From NCBI GenBank assembly GCA_024278455.1, contig JAJRTE010000055.1, forward strand, positions 1-32,694: 32,694 bases of DNA. The letters run 5' to 3'. Each line of letters opens with the position of its first letter. Position 1 is the stretch's first letter. The notes beneath the pieces were generated by a model, which was not told the origin of the DNA, searched no databases, and saw only the letters and a program-made list of their open reading frames with translations. The position numbers and the translations under genes were made by a program. The DNA comes from Myxococcota bacterium. Lineage in GTDB: Bacteria > Myxococcota_A > UBA796 > JAJRTE01. Below are positions 25,487 through 32,694 of this stretch, piece after piece.

Positions 25487-26914
25487 ATGACCGATGGCGC
25501 GCTGGAGCGGAGCAGGGCGGACGGCAGCACCTCGAGCAGCGGGCTCGCCCGGCGATACGGCGTGGTCACGGCAGGAACGATCGTCGTGGCAAACATGGTC
25601 GGGTCGGGCATCTTCACGACATCGGGGTTCATGGCATCCCTTCTACCCGGCCCCGGATGGGTCATCGGCTGCTGGCTCCTTGGCGGGCTCATCGCCCTGT
25701 CGGGCGCCCTGGGCTACGCTGAACTGGCCACCCGGATGCCTCGAGGCGGGGCCGAATATGTCTACCTGAGCAGGCTCTACCATCCATCCCTCGGGTTCCT
25801 GACCGGCTGGACCAGCTTCATCGTGGGGTTCTCGGCGCCGATCGCCCTGTCCGCGCTCGGTCTCGTGGCCTACCTGGCTCGAGGCTTCGGTCTCGAGGCC
25901 GGCGGGCTCGACGCGGCGGCAACCCGGTGGCCGTACAGGGCGGCGGCCATTCTCGTGATCCTGGCGTTCACCGGGCTGCACTACGTCGGCGGGCGGCTGG
26001 GGCCTCGAGTGCAGAACGGGCTGACCGCGGTCAAGGTGGGGATCGTGATCGGCATTGCCGCCGCCGGGCTGGCCGTGGCGCCGGAATCCGTGCCCGTGCC
26101 CACGACGGTGTTGGAACGACCGTTCGATCCATTGGATTTCGGAACCGCCATGATGATGGTGATGTTCGCCTACAGCGGGTGGAACGGCGCGGCCTACATC
26201 GCCGGGGAGGTGCGCCGTCCGCGAAAGACGTTGCCCATCGCCTTGGTTGGCGGCACGGTCGTGGTCATCGGGTTGTACCTTGCGGTGAATGTTTTCATCT
26301 TCGCCGTCGCCCCGTGGGATCGGCTCGAGGGCGTGGTGACGGTGGTCGAGACAGCGGCGGTGGAGGCGTTCGGGCTGGGTTTCGGCAGGGTGCTCAGCCT
26401 CCTGGTGGGTGTGGCCCTGTTTTCGTCCCTGAGCGCCTTTGTCATGATCGGGCCTCGAGTCTACCATGCGATGGCGGAGGACGGCCTGTTTTTCGGGACC
26501 GCGGCTCGAGTGCACCCGCGGTTCGGTGTGCCGAGCACGGCGATCCTGATCCAGGGGCTGGTTGAGTCGCTCCTTGTGGTTCTCGGCACGTTCGAGCAAC
26601 TACTGGTCTACCTGGGGTTCGCCCTGGGGTTGTTTCCCTGGCTGGCCGTGGCCGGTCTGTTCGTGGCTCGCGCGCGCGGGGTTGGCGAGGCACGGGCGGC
26701 TCGAGTCTCGGGGTATCCTGTCGTTCCCCTGTTCTATCTCGTGAGCAGCCTTGGACTGATGGTGGTGGCCTTTCTCAACCGGCCCTTCGAATCATCGGCG
26801 GCGATCGTGACCGTGGGGGCAGGCTGGCCGATCTACCTGGCCTGGGAGCGCTCGCGGCATCGATCCCGCATGGCCGGCTCGGAGCGGAAGGGGAAGAGAG
26901 CCGGACAGGAGTAG
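25487..26914 (+). CDS. APC-family amino acid permease
   Basis: A 475-residue transporter with about 12 TM helices. The ATG at 25487 has GGAGCGG upstream; a GTG 51 bp earlier is an alternative. TM1 carries the broken-helix substrate motif (VANMVGSGIFTTSGFM), followed by the family signature GALGYAELATRMPRGGAEYVYL at TM2-3. TM6 has FAYSGWNGAAYIAGEVRRPRKTLP, the other discontinuous helix. This layout is that of LAT/APC-type amino acid exchangers and importers in the inner membrane. The substrate is not predictable from sequence. Six Arg codons fall as CGA inside CTCGAG words, unusual for such a GC-rich gene. It is convergent with the beta-helix lipoprotein gene, 39 bp away. Confidence 0.92.
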   Translation: MTDGALERSRADGSTSSSGLARRYGVVTAGTIVVANMVGSGIFTTSGFMASLLPGPGWVIGCWLLGGLIALSGALGYAELATRMPRGGAEYVYLSRLYHPSLGFLTGWTSFIVGFSAPIALSALGLVAYLARGFGLEAGGLDAAATRWPYRAAAILVILAFTGLHYVGGRLGPRVQNGLTAVKVGIVIGIAAAGLAVAPESVPVPTTVLERPFDPLDFGTAMMMVMFAYSGWNGAAYIAGEVRRPRKTLPIALVGGTVVVIGLYLAVNVFIFAVAPWDRLEGVVTVVETAAVEAFGLGFGRVLSLLVGVALFSSLSAFVMIGPRVYHAMAEDGLFFGTAARVHPRFGVPSTAILIQGLVESLLVVLGTFEQLLVYLGFALGLFPWLAVAGLFVARARGVGEARAARVSGYPVVPLFYLVSSLGLMVVAFLNRPFESSAAIVTVGAGWPIYLAWERSRHRSRMAGSERKGKRAGQE

Positions 26915-26922
26915 GGCGAGGT

Positions 26923-26951
26923 CGGTCGCAGGGGTTCGTGGGTGGCGACCG
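26923..26951. terminator. Hairpin between convergent genes
   Basis: Perfect 7-bp arms CGGTCGC (26923-26929) and GCGACCG (26945-26951) with a 15-nt loop sit in the short gap between two converging genes. There is no T-tract, so it is a candidate bidirectional stop or RNA end-protecting hairpin. Confidence 0.35.
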
Positions 26952-26953
26952 CG

Positions 26954-28897
26954 CTACTCGGTGCGAAGCGCGACGATGTCGGCCATGGTGTAGTAGAGGA
27001 AGTCGGCGCCTCGAGGCCCTCCGTAGGCGCCGATGTCGTTCGTGGAGCCATCGGTGTCGTTGTACTTCTCGTCGGAAGCGCCGGAGTCGATGGCGGTGGA
27101 GTCCTCCTTGAGGCGGTAGTCATCATCCTCGACGACGAAATCGGTCGGGTCATCGACCAGGCCGGGGTCGGCCACGATATCCTGGGCGCCCAGGGTGAAG
27201 CCCACGACATCCGAGGAGCCACCGGTCGAATAGTAGATGTTGAAGTTGGACATCAGGCCGGTTTCGGACACGGAAAAAGCATTGGCGCCGCTGGCGGCCT
27301 TGTTGAACGCGACGATGTTGTTCCTGGCCGTCACGCTGCCGGAGCCGACCCGGATGCCTCCTCCCTCCTCGATCGCGTCGTTGCCGGTGATGACGTTGTT
27401 GATGAGTTCGCCGCCCTCGGCGACGTTGAAGATGCGCACGCCGCCCGCGTCGGGGTTGGCGTCGTTGTAGGCGATCACGTTGTTGGTGAGTGTGGGGTAG
27501 GAATCGTGGAGGCAGACCCCGGCGCCGCCGCCCGGGATGGGTTTGCTGTTGGTCACCGCGTTGAACGCGATGATGTTGTTGGCGACCAGTCCGCTGCTCT
27601 CGTAGGCGAAGAAGCCCCCGCCATACCGTCCGGCCTCGTTGTCGATGATGACGTTCCCGGTGATATCGCCCGAGGACTGGGACAGGTTGATGCCGCCCGC
27701 GTCGTAGTCGGCGGAATTGTTGCGGATGATGTTGTCGATGAGATCCACGGGACCTTCGTCGAGGTAGAGAGCACCGCCGCTTCCGTCGACCGAGTTGTCC
27801 TCGATGATGTTGCCGATGAGGACCGGTTCGGCGCCGCGCGTGCACACGGCGCCTCCGTATCGGAGCCCGGTGACTTCTCCGAAAGCGTTGCCGCAGATCT
27901 CGCCATCGGTGCCGCGGCCGCCTCGAATGGTGAACCCGCGGACCACCGCCTCCCCGCCCTCCGTGCCCTCGCCGTCGACGAAGAGGAAGATCGAGTCTAT
28001 ATCGTCGTCGCTGTCGGTCCTTCCGCCGCCGTCCACGACCGTGGTTTCGGGTCCGAACATCGACGTGAGGTAGATGTTCTTGCCGTTGAATCGCACCTTT
28101 TCGCGGTACGTGCCCGGGCCCACCGCGATGGTCTGGCCCGTGTAGGCGGTGTCGATCGCCTCCTGGATGCTCGTGACGGCGGGCGCGTCGCTGTACGGGT
28201 TCGTGCCGTCCACGGTCACGTAGAGGTGCACGGTACGGTCCACCCCGTCACAGTTCTCGTCGACGTCGTTGCCGTCCACCTCGAGCGCCCCTGGTTGGAG
28301 GGCGGCGCTCGAGTCGTCGCAATCGAGGTTGTTGTCGGCCATCCCGGTGGTGCCCGGGCAGGCCGCGATGGGGTCGCCGGCGCCATAGCCATCGCCGTCC
28401 AGGTCCGCATAGAACGTGAGGTCGGGGTCCTCATCGGTCACGTTGTCGCAGTCGTTGTCCTTCTCGTCGCAGATGTCGGTGGCGCCCGGGTAGACCGCGG
28501 GGTCGTCATCGGCGCAATCCCCGGGGTCGCTGACGTAGCCGTCGGGCTGGGCGCATTCGGTATCGTTGACCGTGGCGCCGCCGTAGCCATCGCCGTCCTC
28601 GTCCAAGTACCAGGTCCGGGCCAGCTCCTCGTCGGTCTGCCCGTCGCAGTCGTTATCGATTCCGTCGCACACCTCGGTGGCGTCGGGGTTCACGGACGCG
28701 TCGCTGTCGTCGCAGTCCTCGCCCTGGACGTACCCGTCGGCGTCCTGGTCCGGAACCGGTGTGATGGTTGGGGCCCACGTCGGGGACGGATTTGTGTCCT
28801 CATCGTCGTCGTAGCAGCCGGGCAGTGCGAAGACCGTGGCCGCAAGCGTGATGGGAACGATCCATGCACCAGGGCAAGAATGTCCGAACGATCTCAT
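26954..28897 (-). CDS. MopE-repeat / right-handed beta-helix lipoprotein
   Basis: A 647-residue lipoprotein. The ATG at 28897 has GGAGG eight bases upstream. A signal peptide ends in ALPGC (Cys28), followed by an acidic YDDDED stretch and a short Pro/Thr linker. Three MopE-type modules fill about residues 50-215 (DEDGDGYGG, DCDD, PGATDICDEKDNDCD patterns). A right-handed beta-helix follows, opening with the entry TSIQEAIDTAYTGQTIAVGP and made of coils with NNIIxxN / GGGxxxxxS repeats. It is closed by the cap ending STAIDSGASDEKY...NDIGAYGGP and a short unique tail. The architecture matches the 10829-12796 protein, so the two are paralogues. The gene is preceded by a sigma-54-like promoter and an inverted repeat, suggesting conditional expression. 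Role unknown; surface adhesion is an inference. Confidence 0.9.
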   Translation of the reverse strand: MRSFGHSCPGAWIVPITLAATVFALPGCYDDDEDTNPSPTWAPTITPVPDQDADGYVQGEDCDDSDASVNPDATEVCDGIDNDCDGQTDEELARTWYLDEDGDGYGGATVNDTECAQPDGYVSDPGDCADDDPAVYPGATDICDEKDNDCDNVTDEDPDLTFYADLDGDGYGAGDPIAACPGTTGMADNNLDCDDSSAALQPGALEVDGNDVDENCDGVDRTVHLYVTVDGTNPYSDAPAVTSIQEAIDTAYTGQTIAVGPGTYREKVRFNGKNIYLTSMFGPETTVVDGGGRTDSDDDIDSIFLFVDGEGTEGGEAVVRGFTIRGGRGTDGEICGNAFGEVTGLRYGGAVCTRGAEPVLIGNIIEDNSVDGSGGALYLDEGPVDLIDNIIRNNSADYDAGGINLSQSSGDITGNVIIDNEAGRYGGGFFAYESSGLVANNIIAFNAVTNSKPIPGGGAGVCLHDSYPTLTNNVIAYNDANPDAGGVRIFNVAEGGELINNVITGNDAIEEGGGIRVGSGSVTARNNIVAFNKAASGANAFSVSETGLMSNFNIYYSTGGSSDVVGFTLGAQDIVADPGLVDDPTDFVVEDDDYRLKEDSTAIDSGASDEKYNDTDGSTNDIGAYGGPRGADFLYYTMADIVALRTE

Positions 28898-29003
28898 CGA
28901 TTGTGCCTCCCATGTTGGATAATGACATTCGCAAGTAGCCGCCGATGCGCCGGTTCAGGCCGGTGGCGGTGCGTGTTCCAGTCTTGTTATTGGATGTAGT
29001 CGC

Positions 29004-29029
29004 CCGTGACGTTTTCTGGAGTGTCACGG
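29004..29029. promoter_or_regulatory. Inverted repeat CCGTGAC-N12-GTCACGG
   Basis: Perfect 7-bp arms (29004-29010 and 29023-29029) lie just after the predicted sigma-54 start point on the minus strand. This could be an operator or a 5' RNA hairpin. Confidence 0.4.
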
Positions 29030-29043
29030 CGCCGAGTGGGATG

Positions 29044-29059
29044 TGCAGGTTTTGTGCCA
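29044..29059 (-). promoter_or_regulatory. Candidate sigma-54 (-24/-12) promoter
   Basis: On the minus strand the sequence TGGCAC-AAAAC-CTGCA matches the RpoN consensus TGGCAC-N5-TTGCA with one mismatch. The invariant GG and GC are 10 bp apart, as required. The predicted start near 29033 gives a leader of about 136 nt to the ATG at 28897. Confidence 0.5.
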
Positions 29060-29339
29060 ACACGGCCCCAACAGGCACGTCCGGTCCGGTGGCCCTGGAC
29101 AGGGGGAGGACGATAGGCCGGGGGGGCGCCGTGAGGGTGCCGTCCGCGCCTTTCCCGTGCCTCGAGGATCCTTTGCGAGCCGCCACCCCGTTGGAACGCA
29201 TTGCCGCCGCCACGTCTGCTGGTGCAACGTGCTGGGAGCCTATCATACCGGCGGGAGCAGCGCAAGTGCCGGCTGTGCGGTGCTTCTGGCTCCGGGAAAG
29301 CGGCTGGCCGTTGCCCCGGGCCGGAGCGCGGGCGCGGGT

Positions 29340-30809
29340 TCAGGTATTGAAGCTGGGCTCCACCACCGCGGAACCCACGGCGTCGCCGAACACGTTGACC
29401 GCTGTCCGGAACCTGTCCAGGAGCCAGTCGACCGACAGGATGATGCTGATGTACTCGACGGGGAGCCCGACCGCGTGGAGCACGATGATCATGGTGACCA
29501 GGCCCGCCTCGGGAATGCCCGCGGCGCCGATGGCGGCCAGGGTGGCGGTGATGGCCACCGTGACCTGGCTCGTGAAGGTCAGGTCCATCCCGACCACCTG
29601 GGCGATGAAGATCGCAGCCACCGCCTCGTAGAGCGCCGTGCCGTCCATGTTGATGGTAGCGCCGAGGGGCAGCACGAAATTCGTGGAGCGCCGGGAAACC
29701 CCCGCCTTGACATGGGCACACTCCATGGTAACCGGCAACGTCGCCGAGGAACTCGCCGTCGAGAACGCGGTGAGCAGCGCTTCCGACATCCTGAGCATGA
29801 AGCGGTAGGGGTTGCGCCGCCGCACCAGGTAGTAGACGGCGGGCAGCGTGATGAATGCGTGGATGGCCAGGCCGGCCAGCACCACGATGACGTACTGGCC
29901 GATGCGGAGCAATTCCTGCACGAACGTCCCCGAAGCCTGGGCTTCGCCGAATCGCGCTGCGACCAGGCAGAAGATCCCTGCGGGAGCCACCTTCATCAAC
30001 AGGAGCACGAACGACATCAGGGCGTCGTTGACCTGGGAGATCATGTCGGTCAGGGTGCGGACCCTCTTGCCCATCGTGCTGAGCATGCCGGCGAAGATGA
30101 TGCTGAACGCGATGAGGGGCAGCAGGTCGGTGCGAAGGGCCGAGCCAAACAGGTTGTCGGTGAACAGCATGAGGAGCAGGTTGGTGAGAATCGTCCAGAC
30201 CGTAGGCTGCGCCGCCTCGAGGCCCTTCTTGAGCTGGGGAAACACCGAGACGATATCGGCCGGGGGCAGGCCGGTGTCCTTGGCAAGCGCCTCGAGAAGC
30301 ACCGGTTCCGGCCCCGGTCCTTCGCTGGTGAGAGGCGATGTCACACCGGCACCTGGCTGCACCAGGTTAACCACGATGAGTCCCACGACGACGGCCGCGA
30401 GCGTCGTGGTCAGGTAGTACAGGATCGCATGGCCTCCCGGCCGGCCGAGCTTTCGGATGTCTCCGACCCCGAGAATCCCGTTCATCACCGACGCCACGAC
30501 GAGGGGGACGACCACCATCTTGAGGAGCCGGAGGAAGATCTCGCCGCCGACGTGCAGCCTGGTCGCGGCATTCGGAAAGAGCAACGCAACGCCGATTGCG
30601 GCGACAATCGACACGGCGATGTACAGGGTGAGCCGGTTCTTGCCCTTTGGAGAGCCATCTTGTGGGGAGTCGCCGGGAGGGGAGGGAGGGGGCACGCCGC
30701 CCCGGTTCCGGGAAGTCACCCCGTCCGGGCCGGCCTCTCCTCGTGAACCCTCCCCAGAGCGGTGTCCTGTCGAGTCGTCGTCGTCCGGAAGGCGGTGGTC
30801 ACCATCCAT
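29340..30809 (-). CDS. Dicarboxylate/amino acid:cation symporter (SDF/DAACS family)
   Basis: A 489-residue transporter. The ATG at 30809 is chosen because GGAG lies six bases upstream; another ATG at 30821 is possible. The first ~50 residues are hydrophilic, Pro/Gly/Asp-rich and unlike the family. The SDF core then begins at RLTLYIAVSIVAAIGVALLF. Key motifs are present: RLLKMVVVPLVVASVMNGI near TM3, the Ser-rich hairpin AFSTASSSATLPVT, and NFVLPLGATINMDGTALYEA, the Na+/substrate-binding NMDGT of TM7. IPEAGLVTMIIVLHAVGLP (HP2) and DWLLDRFRTAVNVFGDA follow. It moves glutamate, aspartate or C4-dicarboxylates with Na+ or H+ across the inner membrane; the specificity is not resolved here. Confidence 0.95.
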   Translation of the reverse strand: MDGDHRLPDDDDSTGHRSGEGSRGEAGPDGVTSRNRGGVPPPSPPGDSPQDGSPKGKNRLTLYIAVSIVAAIGVALLFPNAATRLHVGGEIFLRLLKMVVVPLVVASVMNGILGVGDIRKLGRPGGHAILYYLTTTLAAVVVGLIVVNLVQPGAGVTSPLTSEGPGPEPVLLEALAKDTGLPPADIVSVFPQLKKGLEAAQPTVWTILTNLLLMLFTDNLFGSALRTDLLPLIAFSIIFAGMLSTMGKRVRTLTDMISQVNDALMSFVLLLMKVAPAGIFCLVAARFGEAQASGTFVQELLRIGQYVIVVLAGLAIHAFITLPAVYYLVRRRNPYRFMLRMSEALLTAFSTASSSATLPVTMECAHVKAGVSRRSTNFVLPLGATINMDGTALYEAVAAIFIAQVVGMDLTFTSQVTVAITATLAAIGAAGIPEAGLVTMIIVLHAVGLPVEYISIILSVDWLLDRFRTAVNVFGDAVGSAVVEPSFNT

Positions 30810-30882
30810 CGAAATCTCCATGCGCCTGGCGCCCGTTCCGGTCCTCCATGGCCGGGCGAGGCCGCGGAGCCGGGCTCGAAGG

Positions 30883-30912
30883 ACGATAGAACGCCTCCTG
30901 GCGCCGTGTCAA
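30883..30912 (-). promoter_or_regulatory. Sigma-70-type promoter for the symporter gene
   Basis: On the minus strand, TTGACA (30912-30907), 18-bp spacer, TATCGT (30888-30883). The leader to the ATG at 30809 is about 67 nt. Confidence 0.55.
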
Positions 30913-30926
30913 CGGTGAAATTTTGC

Positions 30927-30966
30927 TTGAATGCGATTCGTGCAAGAGGTAGAACCCCCAAGGGGG
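30927..30966 (+). promoter_or_regulatory. Promoter with overlapping inverted repeat for the nuclease gene
   Basis: -35 TTGAAT (30927-30932), 17-bp spacer, -10 TAGAAC (30950-30955). An inverted repeat CCCCC-AA-GGGGG (30955-30966) begins at the last base of the -10 and covers the start point, a good place for a repressor or a start-proximal hairpin. The promoter is back-to-back with the symporter promoter, 15 bp away. Confidence 0.5.
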
Positions 30967-31045
30967 ATTCAACGATTCGGGCGGTCGAACGTGACGGCCG
31001 TCCAGGTGGTACCGCCGCAGCGGCGTGGCGGTTGCGTGTTGGAGC

Positions 31046-32632
31046 ATGGAGATCATCACTTTCGTTCTGGACGGGAGCAACCTCGCAGCACTCGACAAGG
31101 CCAGGGGACATTGCCTCGAGACCATCGAGTCCATTCGGGTCGCCCTGCGAAAAGCCTACCCAGGTTGCAGAATCGTTACGCTTGTCGACGCTTCGCTCCG
31201 GCACCGTGTCGACCGGTCGCAGTTCGACGAGCAGGAGACCAAGGGGATCCTCTTTTCGGCGCCCGCAGACGAAGATGCCGACTTCTTCATCCTCTCGTTC
31301 GCGCGCCGGCGTGCCGCGGTCGTCGTGACCACGGACCGGTACATCGGCCAGGCGCAAAGGGTCGGCGTGCCGCTCCTCCGGCCCATGCTTGCCGACGGCG
31401 AAGTCATTCTTGGCGAGCCTCGAGTCTTCCGCAACGTGCGGGGCCGGCGCAGCGAACCCTTCGACCTGGACGATCTCGCAAGCCCGCAAGGATCCGGATC
31501 GGTGGAGGATTCCGCGACGGTCGCGGCACCCGCGGCGAAGCCCACGCCGGCCGTGGCCCCGGATCGGGCACCTCCAGGCGGGAATTCCGGTGCTGACAAG
31601 AGGGCGGACAGGCACGGAGGCCGCGGCCGTGCCGGGAACGCGCGCTCGAGACAGCCCGACAGGGCGCGAGCGCCCGCCGGCCAGGCGTCCGGCCGGTCCG
31701 CGCTCCCGGAAGTTCCCCTCGCTCCCCGCGAGCAGCGAGGACGCCGGCCCACCAGGGCCCAGGAAGCTCCGGCCGACCCTGCAGCAGGGCCGCGACAGGC
31801 CGCCCCCAGGTCGTGGCGGGACGACGTGGCACCCGCGGTGCGGAAGCTGCGGCGCGCATTCGGTCTGAAGTCTCCCAGGGGACGGGCCCGTACGGAACAA
31901 GGACGCTCGGCCAGGGCACGCCGCTACGCATGGCTCCAGGACGTGCTCCACGCCGCCCGGCATGCCGGACTCACCGACGCGACGCGGCGGGAACTCCTCC
32001 TCGCCGGTCTGCCTCGAGCCTGGTGGCCCTACCTGCCGCACCGCTACGCCCCCTCGGAACAGATCGCGTTCGATGTGTGCGTCCTCGCCCACCTGCCTCG
32101 AGCCGGTGAGAAGTCTCTTCTTCCGCTGTCCATCTGGTTGAGAAACGCCCATGCCCTGGCACAGCCGCTTCGGCTGGCTGCGTTCTTCCTGGAGGCCGTC
32201 GAGGAGCAGGAGAAGAGTGGATCCATGCCGCTCGTATGGCTGCCGTTCCCCGATTCTCCTTATGAGGGCCTGGACCGGGCCGCCTACCTGCTCGCGCAGG
32301 GTCATGCCGCAAGGCGGCCGATCGAGGCCAGTGGCAACGACAAGGCGGATGTCCCCGCTCCGGAGCCTCTCGAGCCGGATGAGTCGGCAGGTATCTCGAG
32401 CCCGGCGCCGAACGATGGCGACCCGGCGGAAGGGGCCTCAGCCGCGGGCGACGGGACGGTTTCCCCCGCATCCGAAGCCTGCCCCTACTGCGGCGGACGG
32501 GCGTTGCCGCTCTACGACTTCTACCTCGGACGTTCCTGCGTCCCTTGCTTCGTCGATCGCGAGGAGGCCGTGCAAGAGAAGTTCGAACAGGAACAGGCCC
32601 AGCGCCGTCGTTGGCCTCGAGAACCTCTCTAG
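31046..32632 (+). CDS. NYN/PIN-like nuclease with helical adaptor-like module and C-terminal zinc ribbon
   Basis: A 528-residue protein from ATG 31046 (a GTG at 31025 is an alternative; neither has a well-spaced ribosome site). Residues 1-130 match a Zc3h12a-type NYN/PIN ribonuclease domain: FVLDGSN (Asp9), LVDASLRH (Asp48), ADEDADFFIL (Asp75/77/79) and VVTTDRY (Asp97) supply the acidic metal-binding set. Residues ~150-285 are Ala/Pro/Arg-rich and probably disordered. Residues ~290-392 are helical (RRELLLAGLPRAWWPYLP, PSEQIAFDVCVLAHL, LPLSIWLRNAHALA) and recall the small effector-associated, death-like adaptor modules of bacterial conflict systems; this resemblance is from memory and weak. 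A second low-complexity stretch leads to a zinc ribbon (CPYCGG...CVPC, residues ~479-505) and a charged tail. It is probably a cytoplasmic RNA-cutting effector. Partners may lie beyond the window. Confidence 0.8.
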   Translation: MEIITFVLDGSNLAALDKARGHCLETIESIRVALRKAYPGCRIVTLVDASLRHRVDRSQFDEQETKGILFSAPADEDADFFILSFARRRAAVVVTTDRYIGQAQRVGVPLLRPMLADGEVILGEPRVFRNVRGRRSEPFDLDDLASPQGSGSVEDSATVAAPAAKPTPAVAPDRAPPGGNSGADKRADRHGGRGRAGNARSRQPDRARAPAGQASGRSALPEVPLAPREQRGRRPTRAQEAPADPAAGPRQAAPRSWRDDVAPAVRKLRRAFGLKSPRGRARTEQGRSARARRYAWLQDVLHAARHAGLTDATRRELLLAGLPRAWWPYLPHRYAPSEQIAFDVCVLAHLPRAGEKSLLPLSIWLRNAHALAQPLRLAAFFLEAVEEQEKSGSMPLVWLPFPDSPYEGLDRAAYLLAQGHAARRPIEASGNDKADVPAPEPLEPDESAGISSPAPNDGDPAEGASAAGDGTVSPASEACPYCGGRALPLYDFYLGRSCVPCFVDREEAVQEKFEQEQAQRRRWPREPL

Positions 32633-32694
32633 AACGTAAGCGGTCAAGAAACCACACCCTTGCTTTTTCGAGGAGTTTGGTGGTCGGGGAAGTA

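Larger units (their letters stand above)
28898..29339. other. Non-coding leader region of the beta-helix lipoprotein
   Basis: No gene is supported. It contains the sigma-54-like promoter at 29044-29059 and the inverted repeat at 29004-29029, both listed separately. The part beyond 29060, downstream of the symporter gene, shows nothing recognisable. Confidence 0.5.

Noticed and set aside
30716..32305. Minus-strand frame across the nuclease gene
   Set aside because: It is antisense to a gene with a clear NYN domain and zinc ribbon, and overlaps the symporter promoter region.
1..32694. CRISPR array or rRNA/tRNA genes
   Set aside because: The only regular repeat has no spacers between units, and no tRNA cloverleaf or rRNA sequence was recognised on either strand by eye.

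Overview
The window is GC-rich (about two thirds G+C by eye) and its coding density and gene types fit a Gram-negative bacterium. Several large secreted lipoproteins carry MopE-type Cys/Asp repeats, thrombospondin type-3 motifs, Pro/Thr linkers and right-handed beta-helices. There are also a sigma-54-like promoter, a TatT-type lipoprotein and an FGE-fold protein. This mix is typical of Myxococcota and related former Deltaproteobacteria, probably environmental or uncultured. That placement is inference; no rRNA or other firm marker lies in the window.

Layout. 1-221 is a 43-bp tandem repeat. 577-6748 holds two minus-strand surface lipoproteins and one plus-strand lipoprotein of unknown function. 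7027-9145 is a housekeeping stretch: an RRM RNA-binding protein with a long leader, a TVP38/DedA-type membrane protein, a small DUF2007-like protein and translation initiation factor IF-3 with a TTG start. 9407-10738 is a secreted clan GH-A glycoside hydrolase. 10829-16207 holds two more MopE-repeat lipoproteins; the second is split by one in-frame TAA. 16643-20545 is a decayed defence island: a nucleotidyltransferase fragment, an MmeI-like restriction-modification gene frameshifted in a C6/G6 run, and an AAA ATPase with a large internal deletion. 21049-25163 carries a TatT-like lipoprotein, the GTPase TypA/BipA and an FGE-fold protein. 25487-30809 holds an amino-acid permease, a fourth MopE/beta-helix lipoprotein preceded by a sigma-54-like promoter, and a dicarboxylate/glutamate symporter. 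31046-32632 is a NYN/PIN-like nuclease with a helical adaptor-like module and a C-terminal zinc ribbon.

How it fits together. Most genes look monocistronic, many with their own readable promoter. The recurring theme is cell-surface display: lipoproteins with repeated Ca/metal-binding loops attached to beta-helix, PA14-like or beta-sandwich domains. Two signals stand out. The palindrome CTCGAG is strongly over-represented across the whole window, in every reading frame and between genes. The last gene combines domains in a way that suggests an undescribed conflict or RNA-targeting effector.
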